Source: Chloroflexi bacterium UBA5189 (GTDB taxonomy: Bacteria > Chloroflexota > Limnocylindria > Limnocylindrales > CSP1-4). From it: a DNA stretch of 64,000 bases. Every line of letters begins with the position of its first letter. Position 1 is the stretch's first letter. The translations under genes and the position numbers were made by a program. Positions 55,636-64,000 of this stretch are shown piece by piece. The stretch spans positions 115,511 to 179,510 of the forward strand of contig DHWF01000026.1 in the NCBI GenBank assembly GCA_002413045.1. The letters run 5' to 3'. Below the pieces are notes generated by a model. The model made no database searches. It was not told the origin of the DNA and was given only the letters and a program-made list of their open reading frames with translations.

Positions 55636-58600
55636 GTGCTGGAAACCGTCGACGAGCTGACCTGCCCGACGTGCGGCGAGGCGAATCCCGCCGACGCCCG
55701 CCTGTGCGGGATGTGCGGCGCGTCGCTCCTCCAGGATGAGGCCGCCGGCGAGGTCCGCCGGATCATCACCCTCGTCACGTCGGACTTGAAGGGCTCCACG
55801 GCGCTCGGCGAGCGGTTGGACCCAGAGGCGCTGCGCGAGGTCCTGAACCGCTACTTCGGGGTCATGCGGGCCGTGTTCGAGTCGCACGGCGGGACGATCG
55901 AGAAGATCATCGGCGACGCGATCGTCGCGGTGTACGGGCTGCCGTTCCGGCACGACGACGATCCCCTCCGCGCCCTCGAGGCCGCTGCCGAGTCACAGCG
56001 CGCGCTGGCGACCCTCAACGACGAGCTCGAGAGCGGCTACGGCGTCCGGCTCGTGGTCCGCACCGGCGTCGCGACCGGCGAGGTCACCTTCGGCGCGGCC
56101 GAGGCCGGCCAGCACGTGCTCCTCGGGCCACCCGTCGAGGTCTCGACGGTCATGGAGCAGAACTCGCCGCCGCAGGAGGTGCTCGTCCACGAATCGACGC
56201 GCGACCTCGTCGGCGACGCGGCGGCGTTCGAGGCCTTGCCACCGGTGAGCCCCAAGGACTCCGACGAGCTGTTCAACGGGTTCCGGCTGGTGTCCGTGCG
56301 GGAGCGGTCCGGCGAGGACGAGACGGTCGTGCCCAAGGTGCAAGCGGGCATGCGGATCTGCCCCAGCTGCGGCGACCAGACGCCGGACCGGATGCGCTTC
56401 TGCAACACGTGCGGCGCCTCGCTCACGACGAGCACGGCTCGCGAGAGCCGGCGCACGGTCACGATCGTGTTCTCGATGCCGAAGGTCCACTCGCTGACAG
56501 GCGAGGATGCCGGCCCGGACACGATGCGCGACGTGATGTCGCGCTACTTCGAGGGCATGCGCGGCGCGCTCGAGCGCCACGGCGGCACGGTCGAGAAGTT
56601 CATCGGCGACGCGGTGATGGCTGTGTTCGGGCTGCCGGTCCGGCACGAGGACGACGCGGTCCGCGCGATCCGGGCTGCCGTGGACATGCAGACCGCGCTC
56701 GCCGCGCTCAACCCCGGGTTCCGGTCCGAGTTCGGGCTCGAGCTGAGCAACCACACCGGCGTCAACAGCGGAGAGGTCATCGCCGGCGACGCGAGCACCG
56801 CCCAGCGGATGGTGACCGGGGATGCGGTCAACACCGCGGCACGGCTCGAGCAGACCGCCGGCAGCGGCGACGTCGTGCTCGGCGACCTGACGTACCGCCT
56901 GGCGCGCGACCAGATCGAGGTCGAGTTCATGGAGCCGCTCGTCCTCAAGGGCAAGGCCGAGCCGGTGCCGGCCTACCGGCTTGTTCGCGTCAGCGCGGCA
57001 GCGGCCGCAGTGGAGGCGTCCACCAGCGGCACGCCGTTCGTCGGGCGCGAGGCGGAGATGAGCAGGCTGTCGGGATCGCTGGACGAGGCGATCGCCACCC
57101 ACAAGGCGCGGCTGGTGACGGTCGTCGGCGACGCCGGCGTCGGGAAGTCACGGCTGATCAAGGAGTTCGCGACCGCAGCCTCGGAGCAGGCGCGCCTCGT
57201 CCGCGGCCGCTGCCTTCCGTACGGCGACGGCATCACGTTCTGGCCGCTGGCCGAGGTCATCCGCGAGGCGGCCGGCATCAGCAACGAGGACTCGCCCCGC
57301 ATCGCGACCCGGCGCCTCGACCTCCTGCTCCAGAAGGGCGGCGCCGCGGACCGGGAGGCCATCGTGGAGCGGGTGGCCGCGGCGATCAACCTGAGTGCCG
57401 CCCAGTTCCCGGTCGCGGAGCTGATGTGGGGCGGCCGGCGGCTCCTCGAGACGCTCGCCGCCCAGCGCCCGCTCGTGATGATCGTCGACGACCTGCACTG
57501 GGCCGAGCCGACGTTCCTCGACTTCCTCGACCATCTCCTCGAGACCGTCGACGGCGCCTCGATCCTGATGCTGGGATCGGCCCGGCACGAGATCGCGGAG
57601 CGGCACGCCGAGTGGTCGGCCGGCCACGAGGCGATGCTCGTCAAGCTCCTGCCCCTGAGCGAGGCCGACGCCGGCAAGATCGTCGGGGAGCTGCTCGGCT
57701 CCCTCGAGGCCAGTGTCCGCGAGCGCATCGCGACGGCCGCCGAGGGCAACCCGCTGTACGTCGAGCAGATCGTCTCGATGCTTGTCGAGACCGGCGCGAT
57801 CCAGCGCGGGCTCGAGGGCTGGGTGGCTCGCGAGGGGTCCGCCCAGCTCCAGATCCCGCCGACCGTCCAGGCCCTCGTCGCCTCGCGCCTCGACGCCCTC
57901 AAGCTCGAGGAACGGGCCGTGGTGGATCCTGCATCCGTGATCGGGCTGTCGTTCCCGATGGACGCGGTCGCCGAGCTGGTGGACGAGCCGGTCCGTCCGC
58001 GCCTCGGCGCCGACCTCGACGTCCTAGCGACCAAGCAGCTCGTCCGCCGCCTGCCCGAAGACGACGTGATCTACCGGTTCGGGCACCAGATCATTCGCGA
58101 CACGGCCTACGGCAGCCTGCTGAAGCGGTCCCGCGCGGTGCTCCACGAGCGGTTCGTGACCTGGGCGGAGCGCACAAACCGTGAGCGCGGTCGCGAGCTG
58201 GAGTTCGAGGAGATCCTCGGGTACCACCTCGAGCAGGCATATCGCTACCGGGAGAGCCTCGGCGTCGTGGATGCGGAGGCGCTCGCCGTTGCCGAGCGAG
58301 CCGCCGAGAAGCTCTCGAACGCGGGGCTGCGCGCCCTCGCCCGCGGCGATTCGCCGGCAGCGTCGAGCCTGCTCCGGCGCGCCATCGACCTGTACCCCGC
58401 CGCCGATCCACGGCGGCTCATCCTCGTGCCCGATCTCGGCGAGACGCTGATCACGCTGTCCAAGTTCGATGAGGCGGAGACCGAGCTCGCGGCCGCCCTC
58501 GAGATTGCCCGAACCGCTGGCGACCGGCGCGCGGCGGCGCGCATCGAGGTCACCCAGATGCTCATCGACCTGTTCTCGGGCCTCGAGACCGGTCGCGTCC

Positions 58601-59550
58601 TCACGGTCGAGGGCGTCGAGCGCCTGCTCGTGACCTTCGCGGAGATCGGCGATGACGGCGGATCGGCCCGGGCCTCACGCGTCCTCCTGTTCATGCACGG
58701 CAATGCCGGGCGGTACGACGACATGGCCCTGGCCGCGGAGCAGGTCGTCGAGCTCGCGACACAGGCAGGCGAGGACCGCCTCGTTCGAAGCGGCGCCGCG
58801 GTCTACACGACGGCGGCCGTCCTCGGCTCGACGCCGGTCGACCAGGCCATCGTACGGTGCGAGCAGATCCTGGAGCGCGTGCGCGGAGCCCGGCGCTCGG
58901 AAGCGATCGTGCTCGGCGCGCTCGCCCGGCTGCGGGCGATGATCGGCGACTTCGAGACCGCCCGCGACCTGTATCGCCGGGAGCAGGAATACCTCGGGGC
59001 ACTCGGTCCGAGCCGCGAGCTGGCATCGACCTCACTCGATTCGGGCCTCGTGGAGCTCCTCGCCGGCGACCTGGACGCCGCCGAGCGTGAGCTGAGCCGT
59101 GATGACCGCGAACTTGAGGCCCTTCACGAAACCTACTTCCGGTCCTCGGTCAGCGCCCAGCTCGCGCGCGTCCTGTTGTTCGCCGGCCGACGCAACGAAG
59201 CCGATCGCCACGCAACGGTCGCGCAAGCACTGACTGATGAGGGCGATGTGGATGGTGCAGTCCAGTGGCGCCTCACGCGCTCGCGGCTTCTCGTGGGGAT
59301 CGACGCGGATGCCGCCGTTCGAATGGCCGATGAAGCCGTTGAGCTCGCTGCCGGGACGGCGGGCATGATCCTGCAGGCCGATGCTCTGCGGAGCCGTGCG
59401 GATGTCCTCGACGATCTCGGGCGAAGCGATGAGGCGGCTGCGAGCCGCGCCGAGGCGATCCGTAGGTACGAGCTCAAGGGCGACCGCGTCTCGGCTGCCC
59501 TCGCGCGCCGCCGCGCGAGCCTGGAATCAGAAGTCGCCGAGGCGCGCTAG
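55636..59550 (+). CDS. Tandem class III cyclase / AAA ATPase / TPR regulator
   Basis: 1304 residues. Zinc ribbon (C10, C13, C24, C27); cyclase domain 1 (about 40-215); second zinc ribbon (C242, C245, C256, C259); cyclase domain 2 (about 270-450); AAA-type ATPase (Walker A GDAGVGKS at 498-505, Walker B IVDDLHW at 616-622); then helical TPR-like repeats to the end. Domain 1 keeps both metal Asp (D50, D94) but has E168 and V172 where the catalytic Asn and Arg should be. Domain 2 has M281 in place of the first Asp but keeps K321, D325, N399 and R403. They may form one composite site like mammalian adenylyl cyclase C1/C2. GTG is 6 bases after TAGACT. ATP versus GTP preference is uncertain. Cytoplasmic. 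Confidence 0.92.
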   Translation: MLETVDELTCPTCGEANPADARLCGMCGASLLQDEAAGEVRRIITLVTSDLKGSTALGERLDPEALREVLNRYFGVMRAVFESHGGTIEKIIGDAIVAVYGLPFRHDDDPLRALEAAAESQRALATLNDELESGYGVRLVVRTGVATGEVTFGAAEAGQHVLLGPPVEVSTVMEQNSPPQEVLVHESTRDLVGDAAAFEALPPVSPKDSDELFNGFRLVSVRERSGEDETVVPKVQAGMRICPSCGDQTPDRMRFCNTCGASLTTSTARESRRTVTIVFSMPKVHSLTGEDAGPDTMRDVMSRYFEGMRGALERHGGTVEKFIGDAVMAVFGLPVRHEDDAVRAIRAAVDMQTALAALNPGFRSEFGLELSNHTGVNSGEVIAGDASTAQRMVTGDAVNTAARLEQTAGSGDVVLGDLTYRLARDQIEVEFMEPLVLKGKAEPVPAYRLVRVSAAAAAVEASTSGTPFVGREAEMSRLSGSLDEAIATHKARLVTVVGDAGVGKSRLIKEFATAASEQARLVRGRCLPYGDGITFWPLAEVIREAAGISNEDSPRIATRRLDLLLQKGGAADREAIVERVAAAINLSAAQFPVAELMWGGRRLLETLAAQRPLVMIVDDLHWAEPTFLDFLDHLLETVDGASILMLGSARHEIAERHAEWSAGHEAMLVKLLPLSEADAGKIVGELLGSLEASVRERIATAAEGNPLYVEQIVSMLVETGAIQRGLEGWVAREGSAQLQIPPTVQALVASRLDALKLEERAVVDPASVIGLSFPMDAVAELVDEPVRPRLGADLDVLATKQLVRRLPEDDVIYRFGHQIIRDTAYGSLLKRSRAVLHERFVTWAERTNRERGRELEFEEILGYHLEQAYRYRESLGVVDAEALAVAERAAEKLSNAGLRALARGDSPAASSLLRRAIDLYPAADPRRLILVPDLGETLITLSKFDEAETELAAALEIARTAGDRRAAARIEVTQMLIDLFSGLETGRVLTVEGVERLLVTFAEIGDDGGSARASRVLLFMHGNAGRYDDMALAAEQVVELATQAGEDRLVRSGAAVYTTAAVLGSTPVDQAIVRCEQILERVRGARRSEAIVLGALARLRAMIGDFETARDLYRREQEYLGALGPSRELASTSLDSGLVELLAGDLDAAERELSRDDRELEALHETYFRSSVSAQLARVLLFAGRRNEADRHATVAQALTDEGDVDGAVQWRLTRSRLLVGIDADAAVRMADEAVELAAGTAGMILQADALRSRADVLDDLGRSDEAAASRAEAIRRYELKGDRVSAALARRRASLESEVAEAR

Positions 59551-59564
59551 GCGCCCCGGCGACT
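59532..59564. terminator. Hairpin spanning the cyclase stop codon
   Basis: AGTCGCCG and CGGCGACT (8 bp), then GGCGC/GCGCC (5 bp) with one A-C mismatch between, form one stem with GCTAG as loop. The stop codon TAG lies in the loop. It separates convergent genes and could terminate both. Confidence 0.5.
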
Positions 59565-59589
59565 CCGGTGGTTCTGGATTGGCGATCGG

Positions 59590-60600
59590 CTAGAAGCCGC
59601 CCCGGATGTTCCCGTTCTGGACGTCCCACACGTCGATGATCAGCGAGGTCCAGTCGTCCGCGTCGCCGCCGGCGACCTCGTGCGACTCGTGCTCGACGAC
59701 CGCGGGGCCGCCCCACTTGGGCCAGAAGCATGCCGGGACGGTCGTCGGCGCGGCGTCGGAAGCGCAGAGCGGCAGCGCCTCAGCCGTGCCGTTCTTCGGG
59801 CCGCTGTCGTAGAGATGGCAGAGCTTGACCTGGCTCAGCGCGAGCTCAGGAGGGAGCCCGCCGCTGGCGATGTTCAGCACGGTCTTGAACGGCGTCGCGA
59901 AGATCGTCCCATCGGCAACATTCAGCTCAACGAGCTGGCCGATCGCCGTGCCGTTGTTGCACGGGTTCACGCTGTTGTTAACTTCGCGGATCGTCACGCC
60001 GATGCCGCCGCTCGGAGGCGTGAGCGTCGTGCTCTGGCCGCCGGCGCCGCCGGTCGAGAGGTCACCGTTCGTCAGGATGTAGCCACCGACGAAGTCCGCG
60101 CCGTTGTCGAGGACGAAGTGGCCGTTCTCCTTGAGCGTGTCGCCGTGGCTCGTGCCGCCATCGGACCCGCTGACGCCGGCCGTATTGACCTCGAACCGGA
60201 AGTCCAGGCTAATCCCGGTTGGCATCTGCTGGATGATCGTGCGGGTCGCGTGTGTGCCTGGCTTCAGGGCACCGAGCGAGCACAGCAGCTGGCCAGTCGA
60301 GTTGCAGCCGGTCGAGGGCGTCACCGAGAGCGGGGCGCCGGCAATCGTGTCGGTGAGGAAGGCCTTCGAGATGGTGCTCTTGCCAGCGTTCGTGACCGTC
60401 ACGACGAAGCGCACATACGCGGACGGGTTCACCGTCCCGCAAAAGTCGATCCCGGCGCCGCAGGGCGCGTCGGCGGGCGTCGCTACGACCGACATCTGCC
60501 AGCCGGGCGTGTTCGCGAGCGAGGCCGCGGGGACGAGCAGCGCGCCGAGAAGCAGGGAGGCGAGGAGCGCCACGCCGCTGCGATGGACCATTCGAATCAC
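59590..60600 (-). CDS. Exported protein with DUF11-like domain, function unknown
   Basis: 336 residues. Signal peptide (about 8-30, GVALLASLLLGALLVPAASLA) then a beta-rich domain with the CARDB/DUF11-like theme of bacterial surface proteins: VRFVVTVTNAGKSTISKAFLTDTI, LGALKPGTHATRTI. Four to six Cys (CGAGIDFCG, CNSTGQLLC, CNNGT, CFWP) suggest disulfides outside the cell. No sortase motif or membrane anchor, so probably secreted. GTG at 60600 is chosen, with GGAGG 10 bases upstream; ATG at 60591 or 60681 are alternatives. It is not closely related to the exported protein at 19850. Confidence 0.7.
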   Translation of the reverse strand: MIRMVHRSGVALLASLLLGALLVPAASLANTPGWQMSVVATPADAPCGAGIDFCGTVNPSAYVRFVVTVTNAGKSTISKAFLTDTIAGAPLSVTPSTGCNSTGQLLCSLGALKPGTHATRTIIQQMPTGISLDFRFEVNTAGVSGSDGGTSHGDTLKENGHFVLDNGADFVGGYILTNGDLSTGGAGGQSTTLTPPSGGIGVTIREVNNSVNPCNNGTAIGQLVELNVADGTIFATPFKTVLNIASGGLPPELALSQVKLCHLYDSGPKNGTAEALPLCASDAAPTTVPACFWPKWGGPAVVEHESHEVAGGDADDWTSLIIDVWDVQNGNIRGGF

Positions 60601-60775
60601 TTGACGGAGCCCTCCAAGAGCATTCAACGATGCGGTCAGTGCGACCTCTGGCCGCAGAGTATGGCCGAAAGTACCAATCATGAGCGTCGCAGAGTTGACA
60701 GGCGTCGGTCAAGGTTGCGGACGCAGACATTGACGCGTTCGTTGCCCGGTGGCACCGAATCCGTGGCGGGGCAGC

Positions 60776-61468
60776 TCAGCTGCGCGTCACCGGTCGCATC
60801 GGATACACGCCGACGACGATTGGGCTGATCGGGTCCATCGACAGCTCGTAGCCGATGTCCCCGCCGCGGAGCAGCTCGCCGAGCAGCCGGCCCTCGCGAT
60901 CGGGCAGGCCCACGAACACCCGGGTCCGTTCGAGGTCCACGGGCGTCACCTCGTCGTCGCCCCCGTTGATGCCGAACCGGCGTCGGAGCTCGTGTATCGG
61001 CACGTAGGCGCGACTCTTGATGAACCGTCGCAGCTGCGGCGCGGTCGCCGTGCGCTCGATCTGCCCGTCCTCGCCGTCGTTCGCCGGTCGCATCGGGCCC
61101 GGCAGCACGGGCGATCGCGCGCTCAGCGCCGCCATTGGCGGGCCCGCCATGCGCATCGGAACGGCGCCCGGCGCCGGAGCGCGGGACGGTGCCGGCATCG
61201 GAACCGCCCGCGGGTCGCGGTCGGGTCCGGCAACGGGCCTCGCGATGAACGGGGCTCCGGCGGATCGCGACGGCGCGGCCGGAGCGTCCTGGGGCGTCGG
61301 CGGCATCGCCGACATCGCCTCGGTGTCGTCGACCAACGCAGTCTGTTCGAGCACCGGCTCGGCCGCGCGTCGCTCCGGTTCGATCGCCGGGCGCTGCGCG
61401 TCGAGACCCGGCGCCGCAAGACGGCGCGCGAGCTCACCGGTCTCGGGTCGTCGCGGCAATCGCCCCAT
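60776..61468 (-). CDS. Protein of unknown function with conserved C-terminal domain
   Basis: About 230 residues with an uncertain start: ATG at 61468 is a guess; ATG at 61510 and an open frame to 61711 are possible, and none has a clear ribosome site. The N-terminal 150 residues are Pro/Ala-rich and disordered. The C-terminal 85 residues look folded: LRRFIKSRAYVPIHELRRRFG, TPVDLERTRVFVGLPDREG, LLGELLRGGDIGYELSMDP. I do not recognise the domain; it might bind a partner through the basic helix at its start. It lies downstream of the M24 peptidase on the same strand (158 bases). Confidence 0.6.
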   Translation of the reverse strand: MGRLPRRPETGELARRLAAPGLDAQRPAIEPERRAAEPVLEQTALVDDTEAMSAMPPTPQDAPAAPSRSAGAPFIARPVAGPDRDPRAVPMPAPSRAPAPGAVPMRMAGPPMAALSARSPVLPGPMRPANDGEDGQIERTATAPQLRRFIKSRAYVPIHELRRRFGINGGDDEVTPVDLERTRVFVGLPDREGRLLGELLRGGDIGYELSMDPISPIVVGVYPMRPVTRS

Positions 61469-61626
61469 CGGGACGTGCCGCGGCGAGCCGTGATGACAGC
61501 GTCGGCTCATCGGCCGAGGAGCGCGGCGCCTGGGCGCCGCTGGTGGGTCGTGGTCATGTCCGGGCCTGTGCGAGTTCGCGAGGGCGGATGCCCGTCGGGG
61601 CGATGATACCCCGCCCCGCCGCCGTC

Positions 61627-62817
61627 CTAGCCTGCGGCGACGCCCCGACCGGTGACGATGAGCAGGTCTCGTGGCGCCTCGTTCAGCACGTCCAGTCCAT
61701 CGTCCGTGCACACGACGATGTCTTCGATCCGGATCCCGAACCGGCCCGGGAGGTAGATGCCGGGCTCGATGCTGAAGGCATTGCCCGCCTCCAGCCGCTC
61801 GTCATTGCCCGCCACCAGGTACGGATCCTCGTGCGCCTCCAGCCCGATCCCGTGCCCGAGCCGATGGATGAATGCGTCTCCGAAGCCACCCTCGCGGATG
61901 ACGCGCCGCGCGACCTCGTCGATCGCACCGCAGACGGCGCCCGGGCGCACCGCCGCCGTCGCATCGGCGTTGGCACGCCGCACGAGATCGAACGCGGCCA
62001 GGAACTCCGTCGTCGGGCCGTTCGAGGGGTCGCCACCGGTCACCCACAGCATCCGGGTGATGTCGGAGCCATAGCCGTCGAGCGTTCCGCCGATGTCTAG
62101 GACGATCGGATCGCCGGGCTGGATCACGCGGTCCCCCGCGGCGTGGTGGGGCGAGGCCCCGTTCGGCCCCGAGGCCACGATCGCGAACGCCGGCGCCTGA
62201 TGGCCCGCGGCGACGAGGCGGTCCCCGACCTCCCGACTCACGTCCGCCTCGGTCCGCCCGACAAGCGCTCCATCGGCGATCTGGGCGACGACGCGATCAG
62301 CGGCATGCGCAGCCGTCCGAAGCCGCGCGATCTCGCCGACATCCTTGATCGCCCGGAGCGGCCGGGTGACCTCGGTGGCGAGCCCGAACGACCGGCCCGG
62401 GAGGATCCGCTGCAACGCGAGCAGATGGCGGGCCGGCAGCCCGGGATCGACGAGCAGGCGCCCGGCCGGACCGGCGCCGGACAGGTACAACTCGACGAGC
62501 CGGTACGGGTCGTCGGTCTCGTCCCAGGCAGCGATGTCGATGAGCTCCGACGCCGCAGCCGGGCTCGCGGCTGCCGCCATCGCCTCGAGGCGCGGCGCAA
62601 TCAGCGTCGGGGTGCCTGTCGCGGGCACGATGAGGATCGTCGGGCGCTCGAGCGCGTGGGCCGAATACCCGGTCAGGTAGCGCAGATCGGCGCCGGGCCC
62701 GAGCACCAGCGCGGCGGCGCCGTTCGAGCGGAGGCCCGCCTGGGCACGCCCGAGGCGGTCGCCGAGATCTGCCGCGTCGAACGGGGGCCAGCCCATCTTG
62801 CTCAGCGGGCGAGCCAC
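61627..62817 (-). CDS. M24-family peptidase (Xaa-Pro aminopeptidase type)
   Basis: 396 residues. N-terminal creatinase-like domain (about 15-150, ADLRYLTGYSAHALERPTILIV). The pita-bread catalytic domain carries the five metal ligands: Asp in IVLDIGGTLDGYGSDITR (two), His in RLGHGIGLEAHEDP, Glu in SIEPGIYLPG and Glu in IRIEDIVV. It removes the residue before proline from peptides, or acts on related substrates. GTG at 62817 is inside the end of the upstream gene, 6 bases after GACACT, so an internal leaderless promoter is likely; ATG at 62796 is an alternative. Confidence 0.9.
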   Translation of the reverse strand: MARPLSKMGWPPFDAADLGDRLGRAQAGLRSNGAAALVLGPGADLRYLTGYSAHALERPTILIVPATGTPTLIAPRLEAMAAAASPAAASELIDIAAWDETDDPYRLVELYLSGAGPAGRLLVDPGLPARHLLALQRILPGRSFGLATEVTRPLRAIKDVGEIARLRTAAHAADRVVAQIADGALVGRTEADVSREVGDRLVAAGHQAPAFAIVASGPNGASPHHAAGDRVIQPGDPIVLDIGGTLDGYGSDITRMLWVTGGDPSNGPTTEFLAAFDLVRRANADATAAVRPGAVCGAIDEVARRVIREGGFGDAFIHRLGHGIGLEAHEDPYLVAGNDERLEAGNAFSIEPGIYLPGRFGIRIEDIVVCTDDGLDVLNEAPRDLLIVTGRGVAAG

Positions 62818-63182
62818 GTCGCGAGTGTCCGGGGGCCGTCCTCGAACAGGGCTCGGTACGTGAACACGCGCTCGGCGCCAGCCGCGAGCGCGGCCTTCCG
62901 CAACGGCACGTCGTCGTGCTGCCCCACGGCCACGACGCGAGCCCCGGATGCCGTTGCGATTCGGATCGCCTCGACGCCGTCGTAGGCACGGGCCGTGAGG
63001 TCGATGATCGCGAGCCCGTCCCTGCCGCCATCCGGTCCGAGCAGGCGCTCGAGATCTGAGAGCCGGCGTGCCGGTCGGGCGCGGGCGCCGGCAGCGGCGA
63101 TGGCGTCGGCAAGTCGAGTGGCCCAGATCAGGTCGTCGGCGAGAACGACGACCGAGCGGATCTCGGGAGCGGCCTCAGGCAA
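62802..63182 (-). CDS. Receiver-like protein (126 aa)
   Basis: 126 residues resembling a CheY-type receiver: acidic pair in VVVLADDLIWATRL, a possible phospho-Asp in GLAIIDLTARAYDGVEAI, then VVAVGQHDDVPLRKAALAAGAERVF. The usual Lys near the end is not evident (the position reads FTYRAL), so it may be a degenerate or pseudo-receiver. No output domain. TTG at 63182 overlaps the upstream CBS gene by 8 bases, so the two are translated together. Probably a protein-interaction module; signal unknown. Confidence 0.7.
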   Translation of the reverse strand: MPEAAPEIRSVVVLADDLIWATRLADAIAAAGARARPARRLSDLERLLGPDGGRDGLAIIDLTARAYDGVEAIRIATASGARVVAVGQHDDVPLRKAALAAGAERVFTYRALFEDGPRTLATWLAR

Positions 63183-63675
63183 GGTCGGCGGCGAGGTGTC
63201 GGAACACGTCCCGTGCCGACACGACCCCGACGGGAACGCCAGCCTTGACGAACGGCACGTGGCGGAAGCCGCCGACGGCCATCTTGTGGATGGCCACCGC
63301 GACCGGGTCGCCGCTCCGCAGGATCACCGGGTCGTGGGTCATGACCTCGCCGATCGTTCGGCCGGCGGTGGGCTGCCCGGCCACTTTCAGGATCGCGTCT
63401 CGGTCGGTGAAGATCCCGACGAGCGTGCCGCCGTTCGTGACGAGGAGGCAGTCGACGCCGTCACCCTGCATCCGCCGGATCGCCTCGTCGATCCCGGCGC
63501 CGGCGTCGATCAGGTGGGGCGCCGGGAGGCCGAGCTCGTCGAGGTGCAGCCCGAGGAGCTGGCCACGGAATGTCGTGATGCCCTGCGGGGTGTCGGCATT
63601 CCAGAGGTCGGCGCCGCAATTGGCGCACGTGTCATCCCCGGGAAAGTTGCCGAACCTGCAGACGGGGCAGATCAC
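63175..63675 (-). CDS. Zinc ribbon plus CBS-pair protein
   Basis: 166 residues. N-terminal zinc ribbon (C3, C6, C17, C20), a linker, then two CBS motifs (VDCLLVTNGGTLVGIFTDRDAI and GFRHVPFVKAGVPVGVVSARD). CBS pairs bind adenosine nucleotides and sense energy charge. GTG at 63675 has AGGAG 8 bases upstream. It follows the 2-oxoacid:ferredoxin oxidoreductase beta subunit by 10 bases, so it may report energy state to that complex or simply share the operon. Confidence 0.88.
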   Translation of the reverse strand: MICPVCRFGNFPGDDTCANCGADLWNADTPQGITTFRGQLLGLHLDELGLPAPHLIDAGAGIDEAIRRMQGDGVDCLLVTNGGTLVGIFTDRDAILKVAGQPTAGRTIGEVMTHDPVILRSGDPVAVAIHKMAVGGFRHVPFVKAGVPVGVVSARDVFRHLAADLA

Positions 63676-63685
63676 GCTTGCGCTC

Positions 63686-64000
63686 CTATTCGACGGTCCA
63701 CGTCTCGCCGGAGTTGAGCAACCCCTTCAGGTCGCCCTGACCGCGGGACGCCGTCGCCTGGGCGAGCTGGTCGGTGAGCATCTGGTCGTGGGTCGGGCGG
63801 GAGACACGGCGGATGACGCCGACCGGGACCGGGAACTCGGGCCAGTAGATGTGGGCGAGCATGAACGCGATCAGCGGGTCGGTCTCGTCGTGGACGAGGA
63901 TGTCCGCCTCGGTGATGCCGTTCTCGCCGATCGTGACGACTTCCGGGGCATGGCCCGCGAGTCGGACGCCCTTGTCGCGGTCCTTGCCGAAGATCATCGG
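63686..64000 (-). CDS. 2-oxoacid:ferredoxin oxidoreductase beta subunit, C-terminal part
   Basis: The 5' part lies beyond the right edge. The visible 103-odd residues fit the end of KorB/PorB-like beta subunits: IFGKDRDKGVRL, GITEADILVHDETDP, AFMLAHIYWPEFPVPVGVIRRV and RPTHDQML. These proteins bind thiamine diphosphate and a [4Fe-4S] cluster and oxidise 2-oxoglutarate or pyruvate with ferredoxin. Which substrate is not decidable from this end. It is first, on this strand, of a tightly spaced run with the CBS, receiver-like and M24 genes. Confidence 0.85.
   Translation of the reverse strand, partial: PMIFGKDRDKGVRLAGHAPEVVTIGENGITEADILVHDETDPLIAFMLAHIYWPEFPVPVGVIRRVSRPTHDQMLTDQLAQATASRGQGDLKGLLNSGETWTVE

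Overview
High-GC (roughly 70% by eye) bacterial chromosomal DNA with tightly packed, mostly metabolic genes. There are no rRNA or tRNA genes, CRISPR arrays or insertion sequences, and no phage genes that I can recognise. The gene types (zinc-ribbon/cyclase/AAA/TPR giant, MFS fused to a cyclic-nucleotide domain, DUF1028, DUF885, GlsB/YeaQ proteins, a citramalate route to isoleucine, many GTG/TTG and probably leaderless starts) fit an uncultured Chloroflexota lineage of the Limnocylindria/Ellin6529 kind. That assignment is inference; an actinobacterial relative cannot be excluded from the sequence alone.

Layout. 1-7 kb: an envelope/stress-type cluster of small membrane or charged proteins (YggT-like, GlsB/YeaQ, SRPBCC, LEA/CsbD-like), most with strong AGGAGG-type ribosome sites, around a glycogen debranching enzyme. 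7-20 kb: topoisomerase IB, a GT4 glycosyltransferase, an OmpR-type regulator with a Pho-box-like repeat, a MoaD-MoaE fusion, an O-methyltransferase, a UlaG-like hydrolase, a membrane GGDEF-EAL protein, a second acetolactate synthase, a SHOCT protein, an aldehyde dehydrogenase and a secreted repeat protein.

20.9-32.4 kb: a long minus-strand branched-chain amino acid operon in transcription order leader peptide, attenuator, ilvB, ilvN, ilvC, leuA, leuB, cimA, a free-standing LeuA regulatory domain, pheA and a HerA-like ATPase. Most junctions are 1-4 base overlaps. leuC and leuD (35-37 kb) and ilvD (41 kb) follow on the plus strand. Together they encode everything from pyruvate to valine and leucine except the aminotransferase, and to isoleucine by the threonine-independent citramalate route. 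The operon is preceded by a promoter, a 68-codon ORF with a dense Leu/Ile/Val run, a candidate antiterminator segment and a textbook rho-independent terminator, which together look like ribosome-mediated attenuation.

32.5-34 kb: an XRE regulator with repeated operator-like sites and a second YggT-like/GlsB set. 34-50 kb: DUF1028, MarP-like membrane protease, DUF885 peptidase, a small cNMP-binding protein, a GNAT/membrane/M20/cupredoxin overlapping operon, a MarR regulator, and fabD-fabF-fabF. 50-60 kb: thioesterase, copper P-type ATPase with a CsoR-like operator over its promoter, Ogt, an MFS-cNMP fusion and a 1304-residue protein with two class III cyclase domains that look like complementary halves of one active site. 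60-64 kb: two exported or unknown proteins, an M24 peptidase, a receiver-like protein, a zinc-ribbon CBS protein and the end of a 2-oxoacid:ferredoxin oxidoreductase beta subunit.

Two start modes stand out. Many housekeeping genes have a TAnnnT -10 element only 6-10 bases before the start codon (likely leaderless or near-leaderless mRNA), whereas the stress-cluster genes use strong Shine-Dalgarno sites.
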